Translations under genes and position numbers: made by a program
Notes under the pieces: generated by a model
The model's database searches: none
Told to the model about the DNA's origin: nothing
The model's input: the letters and a program-made list of their open reading frames with translations, nothing else
DNA from: an uncultured Sphingomonadales bacterium
GTDB lineage: Bacteria; Pseudomonadota; Alphaproteobacteria; Sphingomonadales; Sphingomonadaceae
Length of the DNA stretch: 6,030 nucleotides
Assembly (NCBI GenBank): GCA_903828025.1
Contig: CAIKKO010000074.1
Coordinates: 1 to 6,030 of the forward strand
Direction of reading: 5' to 3'
Shown here: positions 1 through 5,717 of the stretch, in pieces
Layout: every line of letters begins with the position of its first letter
How positions within the stretch are numbered: position 1 is the stretch's first letter

Positions 1-135
1 ACCACCGGCAATCTCAACGCGCCGACGATCATGATCGGCGAGAAGGGCGCGGACCATATTCTAGGCAAGCCGCTGCTCGCGCCTTCGAACGCGCCTTATT
101 ATGTGGCCCCGGACTGGGAGACCAGGCAGCGATGA
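1..135 (+). CDS. betA: Choline dehydrogenase (GMC family), C-terminal end, 5'-truncated by the window
   Basis: Frame 1 is open from the first base to the TGA at 133-135 and gives the last 44 residues of a protein. It begins TTGNLNAPTIMIGEKGAD and ends in WETRQR. The NxNAPTIMIGEKxAD block is the closing FAD-binding segment of GMC oxidoreductases, and the GNLNAPTIM form is typical of BetA, the membrane-associated flavoprotein that oxidises choline to betaine aldehyde (and onward to glycine betaine). By my alignment from memory, the Asn of GNLN (codon 4) corresponds to the active-site Asn510 of choline oxidase and to the second catalytic His of glucose oxidase, which fits an alcohol dehydrogenase of the choline type. 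The stop overlaps the next start (ATGA at 132-135), so the permease is probably translationally coupled to it. The glycine betaine demethylation genes downstream support the call. Another GMC alcohol dehydrogenase is possible, since the substrate-binding body of the protein lies outside the window. Confidence 0.82.
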   Translation, partial: TTGNLNAPTIMIGEKGADHILGKPLLAPSNAPYYVAPDWETRQR

Positions 136-1751
136 TCGCCGAGGACGCGCAGCTCCACCGCTCGCTCGATTGGAAAGGCGCGTTCTGGGCTTCGAGCGGG
201 GTGCCTGCGGGGGTTTTGCTGACGATCGGCGGGATCGCGACGATGATCGGCCAGCCAAGCTGGGTGATCTTCATCGCCTCGATCATGATGGGGTTCCTGC
301 AAAGCTTCGTCTACGCCGAGATCGCGGGGCTTTATCCGCACAAGTCGGGCGGCGCTTCGGTCTATGGCGCGGCGGCGTGGCTGCCTTATTCCAAGTTCGT
401 CGCGCCGATATCGGTGTGGTGCAACTGGCTGGCGTGGTCGCCGGTGCTGACTTTGGGCACCAGTCTGGCCGCCGGGTACATCATGGCGAGCCTGTTTGCG
501 CCAGATGCCGCGATCAACACCTGGCATGTCACGCTGCTCGATCTGGGCTTTATCCGCGACAAGCTGACGCTGCGCATCAACGCGGTTTCGATCATCGGCA
601 CGGCGTTCCTGCTGCTGACTTTCGCGCTGCAGCACGGCGGTGCGGCCAAGGCGGCCAATGCGCAGAAAATCCTTGGCATCGCCTGCCTTGCGCCGCTGAT
701 CCTTGTCGGTTTCGTGCCGCTGATCACGGGCGATCTGCCGACGCAGAACCTGTTCCCGATTCTGCCTTTGGTGCGCGATGCGGCGGGGCATGCGCATTTC
801 GGTACGTGGGATGGCTATGGCCTGACGCTGATGGCCGCCGCGATGTTCGGCGCGGGCTGGTCGACGTATGGGTTCGAGACGGCGGTGTGCTACACCCGCG
901 AGTTCAAGGATCCGGCGAAGGATACGCCGCGCGCGCTGATTGCCTCGGGCATTCTGTGCATCGTGATCTTTGCGCTGGTGCCGCTGGCGTTTCAGGCCTC
1001 GCTCGGCCTTGATGCGATGATGGACCCGCGCATTGCCGATGGCTCGGGCGTGGCGCTGGCGTTGGCCACGATTGTCACCAAGGGGCTGGGCGTGACTGGC
1101 GGGGGCGCGGTGGTGGTCGCCAACGTGTTCATCGCCACCTTGATCCTCTCGCTGCTGCTGATCGTGATGACCTCGATGATGGGCTCCTCGCGCACGCTCT
1201 ATCAGGCGGCGGTCGATGGCTGGCTGCCCAAGTATCTCGGCAAAGTGAACAGCCACGGTGCGCCCACGGCGGCGATGTGGACCGACCTCGGCTTCAACCT
1301 CATTCTGCTGCTCGCCTCGGACTACTTCGCGGTGCTGATGATCAGCAACGTCTGCTACATGGCGTTCAATTTCCTCAACCTGCAATCGGGCTGGATTCAC
1401 CGGATGGACCGGGGCCAATGGGAGCGGCCATTCCGCTGCCCGACGTGGCTCTTGGGGCTGGGCGCGGTGCTGGGATACGTCAACATGGCCTTCATGGGGG
1501 CCGGGGCAGACGTTTATGGCGCGGGCACCTTGCGCAACGGGCTGATCGGTGTGCTGCTGATCCTGCCGGTCTTCGCCTTCCGCCACTATGTGCAGGACAA
1601 AGGCGTGTTTCCGGCGGCGATGTCTGAGGATTTTGCCGAAAGCCCGGCGGTCAGGCGCGCCGGGGTGCTGCCGTGGCTGGCGCTGGTGGCTTGCGCGGTT
1701 GTGATCTGGGGCGCGCATTCGTTGGCGAAACTGCCGGTGCCGGTGGGTTGA
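132..1751 (+). CDS. APC-superfamily permease, candidate choline/betaine or amino-acid importer
   Basis: This is a 539-residue, strongly hydrophobic inner-membrane protein with about 12-13 likely membrane segments, roughly at residues 21-41, 43-62, 86-118, 150-166, 178-198, 228-250, 266-288, 324-349, 381-417 (two), 436-456, 466-484 and 513-530. Two blocks mark the APC family. GFETAVCYTREFKDPAKDTP (247-266) matches the consensus GFE..A.E.K.P...PRA. SRTLYQAAVDGWLPKYLGKV (353-372), followed by N..GAPTAA, matches the cytoplasmic loop SR.LYA.ARDG.LP..L.KVN..G.P. Length and segment number resemble the GABA/amino-acid/choline branch (yeast Uga4 and Hnm1 type). The start at 132 overlaps the betA stop as ATGA; only a weak AGG (124-126) precedes it, consistent with translational coupling. 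Sharing a transcript with betA suggests it imports choline, betaine or a related quaternary amine. That is inference from context: family members carry many amines and amino acids, so the substrate is unproven. Confidence 0.85.
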   Translation: MIAEDAQLHRSLDWKGAFWASSGVPAGVLLTIGGIATMIGQPSWVIFIASIMMGFLQSFVYAEIAGLYPHKSGGASVYGAAAWLPYSKFVAPISVWCNWLAWSPVLTLGTSLAAGYIMASLFAPDAAINTWHVTLLDLGFIRDKLTLRINAVSIIGTAFLLLTFALQHGGAAKAANAQKILGIACLAPLILVGFVPLITGDLPTQNLFPILPLVRDAAGHAHFGTWDGYGLTLMAAAMFGAGWSTYGFETAVCYTREFKDPAKDTPRALIASGILCIVIFALVPLAFQASLGLDAMMDPRIADGSGVALALATIVTKGLGVTGGGAVVVANVFIATLILSLLLIVMTSMMGSSRTLYQAAVDGWLPKYLGKVNSHGAPTAAMWTDLGFNLILLLASDYFAVLMISNVCYMAFNFLNLQSGWIHRMDRGQWERPFRCPTWLLGLGAVLGYVNMAFMGAGADVYGAGTLRNGLIGVLLILPVFAFRHYVQDKGVFPAAMSEDFAESPAVRRAGVLPWLALVACAVVIWGAHSLAKLPVPVG

Positions 1752-1756
1752 ATTTA

Positions 1757-1845
1757 CCCCTCCGTCATCGGCTTTGCCGATGCCACCACCCCATTTTCAC
1801 GCAGTGCAAATGGGGTGGTGGCCCGCCGCAGGCGGATCGGAGGGG
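1757..1845. repeat. Cloverleaf-shaped palindromic intergenic element (REP-like), three hairpins inside a closing stem
   Basis: Five bases after the permease stop begins a densely self-complementary 89-base block. A closing stem pairs CCCCTCCG (1757-1764) with CGGAGGGG (1838-1845). Inside are three hairpins: CATCGGC/GCCGATG with a TTT loop (1766-1782); a perfect 15-bp stem GCCACCACCCCATTT (1782-1796) with 1808-1822 and an 11-base loop; and CCGCC/GGCGG with a GCA loop (1823-1835). Base 1782 can join only one of the first two stems. There are no long open frames of merit, no coding for a transposase and no target-site duplication in the flanks (AATTTA versus GTCCTC). I recall similar CCCCTCCGTC...CGGAGGGG palindromes between genes of sphingomonads, so I read it as an interspersed repeat of that kind. 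It sits in the 3' untranslated region of the betA-permease transcript and could stabilise the RNA end or damp read-through. No T-run follows the stem, so it is not a standard intrinsic terminator. Confidence 0.75.
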
Positions 1846-1961
1846 GTCCTCATCCTAATACTCTGCATTAGTCTTTGCGATGGAAGCAAACAGCGGTTCA
1901 GCCCTGACAGCGAGGCTGGCATAACACTTTCCTGAAATAGATGTGAAAGCCGAGGGGCGAG
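1846..1961 (+). promoter_or_regulatory. Probable promoter/operator region of the DMGDH-gbcA-soxB operon
   Basis: These 116 bases separate the palindromic element from the DMGDH start and are visibly richer in A and T than the genes around them. They contain two interrupted palindromes of equal size: CTAATACTCTGCATTAG (1855-1871, arms CTAAT/ATTAG) and TTTGCGATGGAAGCAAA (1874-1890, arms TTTGC/GCAAA). A weaker pair follows, CAGCC (1899-1903) with GGCTG (1914-1918). I find no convincing sigma-70 -35/-10 pair. CTGACA (1904-1909) resembles a -35 but lacks a -10 at the right distance. A partial sigma-54-like match lies at 1916-1933. The ribosome binding site GAGGGG (1952-1957) lies 4 bases before the ATG. 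That a promoter lies here is inferred from the gap and the change of transcription unit, not from a recognised box. Confidence 0.4.
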
Positions 1962-4469
1962 ATGAAGACGACAGCACGCGTGGTGGTCATTGGCGGCGGT
2001 GTGGTGGGCGTGAGCACGCTCTACCACCTTGCGAAACTGGGCTGGAGCGACTCTGTCCTGATCGAGCGCAAGGAGCTGACCTCGGGCTCCACCTGGCATG
2101 CCGCCGGGCTGCTGCCGCTGTTCAATCTCAGCTACTCGGTGGGCAAGCTCCACCAGTATTCGGTTGATTTCTATCCCTCGCTGGAAGCGGAGACCGAGCT
2201 CAATGTCGGCTTCTCCAACGTCTCGAACATCCGCCTCGCCACCACACGCGACCGGATGGATGAGTACAAGTACTACGCCGGGGTGGCCCAGACGATCGGC
2301 GTCGAAGTCAATTTCCTCTCGCCCGACGAGGTCAAGGCGATCTGGCCGCTGGCGGACATGACCGGCGTGCTCGGCGCGATCCAGCACCCGGCGGACGGCT
2401 ATATCCAGCCTGCCGACCTGACACAGGCCCTCGCCAAGGGAGCCCGCCAGCGCGGCGCGACGATCTATCGCAACACCACCGTGACCGGCATCACCCAGAA
2501 GGCCAATGGCGAATGGGTGGTCACGACCGATCAGGGCGAGATCACGTGCGAGCACGTCGTTTCCGCCACTGGCAGCTTTGCCCGCCAGACCGGCGAGATG
2601 ATCGGGCTCGATATCCCGGTCGTGCCGGTCGAGCACCAGTATATCGTCACCGAGCAGCACCCCGAAATCATGGCGCGGCGCAAGGCAGGCCTGCCCGAGA
2701 TGGGCGTGCTGCGCGAAAGCGATGCCAGCTGGTACATGCGCGAGGAGGCCGGCGGCCTCTTGCTCGGGCCTTACGAGGTCGGCGCGCCCGCGTGCTACGT
2801 GAAGGGCCCGGCGGCCAACAGCGAATACGAACTGTTTCCGGACGCGCTCGAGCGGCTTGAGCCCTACATCCTCTCCGCCATGGCGCGTGTGCCCGCGTTC
2901 GGCGAAGTGGGCGTCAAGAAGGTCTACAACGGCGCGATTGCCTATACCCCCGATGGTTCGCCCATCGTCGGCCCGGCGTGGGACAAGAAGAACTTCTGGC
3001 TCAACGAGGGTCACTCGTTCGGCATCACCGCTGCGGGCGGCGCAGGCTGGCAGCTGGCGCAATGGATCGTCGAGGGCGAGCCGGGCATCGACATGATGGG
3101 TGTCGATCCGCGCCGCTTCGGCGATTATGCGGGTGAGGGATACCTCATTCAGAAGAACGAGGAGGCCTATGCCAAGGTCTTCACCGTGCACTACCCGGAC
3201 GAGGAGCGCGAGGCCGCGCGCCCGCTGCGCCGCACGCCATGCTATGACCGGATGAAGGCGCTGGGCGCGGTGTTCGGCAGCGTGTTCGGCTGGGAGCGCC
3301 CGAACTGGTTCGCGCCCGAGGGTTATGAACTGACCGAGGCCGATCTCGACAAGCCCGATGTGATCCTCAATCACAACCACCCCGATGCGCCCGGCGAGCC
3401 GATCCGCGAGAAGTGGGCGTTCCGCCGTTCGAACTACTTCGAGCATGTCGGCAACGAATGCCGCCATGTGACCGAGCATGTCGGCCTGCAGGACATGAGC
3501 GCCTTCGCGAAGTGCCTGATCTCGGGCCCCGGCGCGGAAGACTGGCTCAATGGCCTGCTTTCCAACGTGGTGCCCAAGAAGATCGGCCGCGTGACGCTGA
3601 GCTATCTGCTCACGCAGAGCGGCGGCGTGCGGGCTGAGTTCACGGTCTACAAGAAGGGTCCGCAGGCCTATTATCTCGTCTCCGCTGGCGCTTTGGAGCG
3701 GCATGATCAGGACTATCTGGTCAAGGCGCTGCCCACCGACGGTTCGGTGCGCTTCGAGCGGCTGACGACGGCGATGGGCGTGCTGGTCATTGCGGGGCCG
3801 AAATCGCGCGATGTGCTGGCCAAGCTGACCCACACCGACCTTTCGAACGCGGCGTTCCCCTGGCTCACGGGCCAGTTGGTTTCGATTGCGGCGGCCAAGG
3901 TCGACTTGCTGCGGGTGAACTTCATCGGCGAGCTGGGCTGGGAAATCCACCACCCGATCGAGTTGCAGAACTACATCTTCGACAAGCTGATGGCGGCGGG
4001 CGCGGAATTCTCGATCAAGCCGTTCGGCATCCGCGCGATGACCGCGATGGCCATCGAGAAGAGCTACAAGCTGATCCCGCGCGAACTCTCCATCGAATAT
4101 GCCGCGCTCGAAAGCGGGCTGGACCGCTTCGTCAGCTTCAAGAAGCCCGCATTCCATGGCCGCGAGGGCCTGCTCGCGCGCAAGGAAGCCGGGCTCAAGT
4201 GGCAGTTCGTAACGCTCGAAGTGATGGATGTGACCGACGCTGATGCGCGCGGGTCCGAGCCGATCTTCCGTAACGGTACGCTGGTTGGCCGCGCGACCTC
4301 GGGCGGCTATGGCTGGCGCTGCGGCAAGAGCCTCGCGCTGGCGATGGTCGGGCCGGAGCATGCCGCTGTGGGCACCGAGCTTGAAATCACCATTCTGGGC
4401 GTGACTCACCGCGCGGTGATCATCCCGGATTCGCCGTTTGACCCGGATAACAACGCATTGCGGAGCTGA
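1962..4469 (+). CDS. Dimethylglycine dehydrogenase-like FAD/tetrahydrofolate enzyme
   Basis: This 835-residue two-part enzyme is laid out like mitochondrial DMGDH. Residues about 5-375 form the DAO flavin domain: GGGVVG at 11-16, Glu35 ending the second strand to bind the FAD ribose, and GSTWHAAGL at 42-50. His46 aligns with the histidine that carries covalent FAD in mammalian DMGDH. AYTPDGSPIVGP (327-338) and GITAAGGAGW (354-363) complete the FAD site. A linker domain (about 377-433) leads to a GcvT-type folate domain (about 434-706, with FIGELGWE at 654-661) and a GcvT C-terminal barrel (about 745-825). The family oxidises N-methyl groups and hands the carbon to tetrahydrofolate as methylene-THF. 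Dimethylglycine to sarcosine is the best fit given gbcA and soxB next door. The family also contains sarcosine dehydrogenase and other N-demethylases, so the exact substrate is inferred. The start is supported by GAGGGG 4 bases upstream and by Rossmann strand one beginning at residue 6. An insertion near residues 451-485 distinguishes it from the mammalian form. Confidence 0.88.
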   Translation: MKTTARVVVIGGGVVGVSTLYHLAKLGWSDSVLIERKELTSGSTWHAAGLLPLFNLSYSVGKLHQYSVDFYPSLEAETELNVGFSNVSNIRLATTRDRMDEYKYYAGVAQTIGVEVNFLSPDEVKAIWPLADMTGVLGAIQHPADGYIQPADLTQALAKGARQRGATIYRNTTVTGITQKANGEWVVTTDQGEITCEHVVSATGSFARQTGEMIGLDIPVVPVEHQYIVTEQHPEIMARRKAGLPEMGVLRESDASWYMREEAGGLLLGPYEVGAPACYVKGPAANSEYELFPDALERLEPYILSAMARVPAFGEVGVKKVYNGAIAYTPDGSPIVGPAWDKKNFWLNEGHSFGITAAGGAGWQLAQWIVEGEPGIDMMGVDPRRFGDYAGEGYLIQKNEEAYAKVFTVHYPDEEREAARPLRRTPCYDRMKALGAVFGSVFGWERPNWFAPEGYELTEADLDKPDVILNHNHPDAPGEPIREKWAFRRSNYFEHVGNECRHVTEHVGLQDMSAFAKCLISGPGAEDWLNGLLSNVVPKKIGRVTLSYLLTQSGGVRAEFTVYKKGPQAYYLVSAGALERHDQDYLVKALPTDGSVRFERLTTAMGVLVIAGPKSRDVLAKLTHTDLSNAAFPWLTGQLVSIAAAKVDLLRVNFIGELGWEIHHPIELQNYIFDKLMAAGAEFSIKPFGIRAMTAMAIEKSYKLIPRELSIEYAALESGLDRFVSFKKPAFHGREGLLARKEAGLKWQFVTLEVMDVTDADARGSEPIFRNGTLVGRATSGGYGWRCGKSLALAMVGPEHAAVGTELEITILGVTHRAVIIPDSPFDPDNNALRS
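4462..4465 (+). promoter_or_regulatory. Ribosome binding site deciding the gbcA start
   Basis: GGAG at 4462-4465 lies 8 bases before the ATG at 4474 and 11 before the adjacent in-frame ATG at 4477. It overlaps the last codons of the DMGDH gene. A further in-frame ATG at 4438 would add 12 residues that merely re-read the upstream gene, and it has no comparable purine box, so 4474 is preferred. Confidence 0.6.
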
Positions 4470-4473
4470 TCCC

Positions 4474-5712
4474 ATGATGCATTTTGACGCGATTGCCGAA
4501 AGCCTGAAGCAGACCCGCACCGGGTTCACGCTGCCCCAGAACCTCTATGTGAGCGAAGAGGCCTACCGCTTCGACACCGAGGTCATGCTCAAATCGGTGT
4601 GGCTCTATGCCTGCACCGTCGCGCATGTGAAGCAGCCGGGCGACCGCTTCCTGTTCGAACTGGGCGAGACTTCGGTGATTGTGGTGCGGACCAAGGAGGG
4701 TGAGATCAAGGCCTTCCACAACACTTGCACGCACCGCGGCGCGAAGCTGTGCGAAAGCGCGGGCAAGGCCGCGCGGCTGGTATGCCCCTATCACCAGTGG
4801 ACCTTCGCGCTCGACGGCAAGCTGCTGGCCGCGCGCAACATGCCGCCCGAGTTCGACAAGGCCGACAACGGCCTGCGCCCCGTCGCGCTGGAAAACATCG
4901 GCGGGCTGATCTTCCTGTGCCTCTCCGACAATCCGCCGCCGATTGACCGCGTGAAAGCGGATATCGAAGAGCAGATCGCGATCTACGACATGACGAAGCT
5001 CAAGATCGCGGTGCAGGATGATCTGATCGAGCCTGCCAACTGGAAGCTCGTGATGGAAAACAACCGCGAGTGCTATCACTGCGACGCAAGCCATCCCGAA
5101 CTGATGAAGTCGCTATCGACCTATGGTTTCGGCAAAGGCCTGCCCGAGGACGGCGAGGACGACGTGGTCGATGACGCCGCGTTCGATGCCATGCTCGAAG
5201 CGCAGCGCCAGCGCTGGCAGGATCTGGGCATCTTTTACGAGCTTGTGGAGTTTCCGGACAACTGGTGGCACCGCGTGGCGCGCCTGCCGCTGGCCAATGG
5301 CGCGGTGTCACAGACGCTGGACGGCAAGCCTGCCTCCAAGAAGCTGATCTGGCCGCATGGGGCTCAGGAGCAGACCAGCCTTTCGGTGTGGACCCAGCCC
5401 AATTCGTGGCACCACTTCTGCTGCGACCACGTGGTCACGTTTTCGCTCACCCCGCTGGGCCCGGACAAGACGCTGCTGCGCACGACATGGCTGGTGCACG
5501 AAGAGGCTGTTGCAGGCGTCGACTACGATCCCGATAACCTCGCCGCCGTGTGGCGCGCGACCAATGCGCAGGACAGCCACCTTTCGGCGGTCAACCACGC
5601 CGGGATCAAGGGCGATGGCTATCGTCCGGGCATGTATTCGGTCGAGGAGAAGCTGGTGGACGCGTTCAAGACCTTCTACGTCGAACGCAGCCGCGCGGCT
5701 TTGGAAGGGTAA
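4474..5712 (+). CDS. gbcA: Glycine betaine monooxygenase, Rieske oxygenase subunit (GbcA-like)
   Basis: This 412-residue Rieske non-heme iron oxygenase should convert glycine betaine to dimethylglycine plus formaldehyde, using electrons from a separate reductase. The Rieske [2Fe-2S] ligands are Cys85, His87, Cys104 and His107 (CTH, 16 residues, CPYH). The catalytic domain carries ENNRECYHCDASHPEL (195-210), with iron ligands His202 and His207. The third ligand is probably Asp367 in TNAQD. Glu199, three residues before His202, occupies the place of the bridging glutamate known from carnitine oxygenase CntA. Recalled Pseudomonas GbcA shares ANWKLV.ENNRECYHC..SHPEL, TLDGK and the C-terminal WLVH..AV.GVDYD segment, which points to GbcA rather than ring-hydroxylating dioxygenases. 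Stachydrine demethylase (Stc2) is the main alternative. The gene starts 4 bases after the DMGDH stop, and soxB follows after 5 bases. The N-terminal extension is short, with no signal peptide, as expected for a cytoplasmic enzyme. No reductase (gbcB) is next to it. Confidence 0.87.
   Translation: MMHFDAIAESLKQTRTGFTLPQNLYVSEEAYRFDTEVMLKSVWLYACTVAHVKQPGDRFLFELGETSVIVVRTKEGEIKAFHNTCTHRGAKLCESAGKAARLVCPYHQWTFALDGKLLAARNMPPEFDKADNGLRPVALENIGGLIFLCLSDNPPPIDRVKADIEEQIAIYDMTKLKIAVQDDLIEPANWKLVMENNRECYHCDASHPELMKSLSTYGFGKGLPEDGEDDVVDDAAFDAMLEAQRQRWQDLGIFYELVEFPDNWWHRVARLPLANGAVSQTLDGKPASKKLIWPHGAQEQTSLSVWTQPNSWHHFCCDHVVTFSLTPLGPDKTLLRTTWLVHEEAVAGVDYDPDNLAAVWRATNAQDSHLSAVNHAGIKGDGYRPGMYSVEEKLVDAFKTFYVERSRAALEG
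5703..5709 (+). promoter_or_regulatory. Ribosome binding site for soxB inside the end of gbcA
   Basis: The purine run GGAAGGG (5703-5709) lies 8 bases before the soxB ATG and is made from the last codons of gbcA. A second AAGG (5711-5714) lies only 3 bases away and is too close to be the main site. The overlap implies the two genes are translated from one message. Confidence 0.5.
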
Positions 5713-5717
5713 GGCAA

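Noticed and set aside
99..1718. A 539-residue open frame on the minus strand, antisense to the permease
   Set aside because: Low-complexity Arg/His/Gln/Asp-rich translation typical of the complement of a hydrophobic membrane protein gene; the plus strand has convincing APC motifs.
1757..1845. Intrinsic terminator after the permease
   Set aside because: The stems are strong, but the 3' side is followed by GTCCTCATCC with no run of T. A weak damping role is possible, but the structure is better described as a palindromic repeat.
1757..1845. tRNA gene, suggested by the cloverleaf shape
   Set aside because: No CCA-adjacent acceptor pattern, no TTCGA-type T-loop and no plausible anticodon loop; arm lengths do not fit a tRNA.
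1846..1961. Riboswitch leader (for example glycine or THF type) before DMGDH
   Set aside because: The stretch is too short and has only small, weak stems; I see no conserved riboswitch core.
1943..2167. A 74-residue plus-strand frame overlapping the DMGDH start
   Set aside because: Out of frame with the FAD-binding motifs, which begin within ten codons of the ATG at 1962; no recognisable product.
4438..4473. An upstream ATG giving gbcA 12 extra residues
   Set aside because: It lies inside the DMGDH coding region with no good ribosome binding site, while GGAG sits 8 bases before the ATG at 4474 and family N-termini fit the shorter form.
1797..4529. A 910-residue open frame on the minus strand, antisense to the DMGDH gene
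   Set aside because: It mirrors the codon frame of a GC-rich gene. Its protein is rich in Arg, Ala, His, Asp and Gln with no recognisable domain, while the plus strand has clear family motifs throughout.
4420..5094. A 224-residue minus-strand open frame over the end of DMGDH and the start of gbcA
   Set aside because: No domain is recognisable, it spans two well-supported plus-strand genes, and it fits GC-driven absence of stops.
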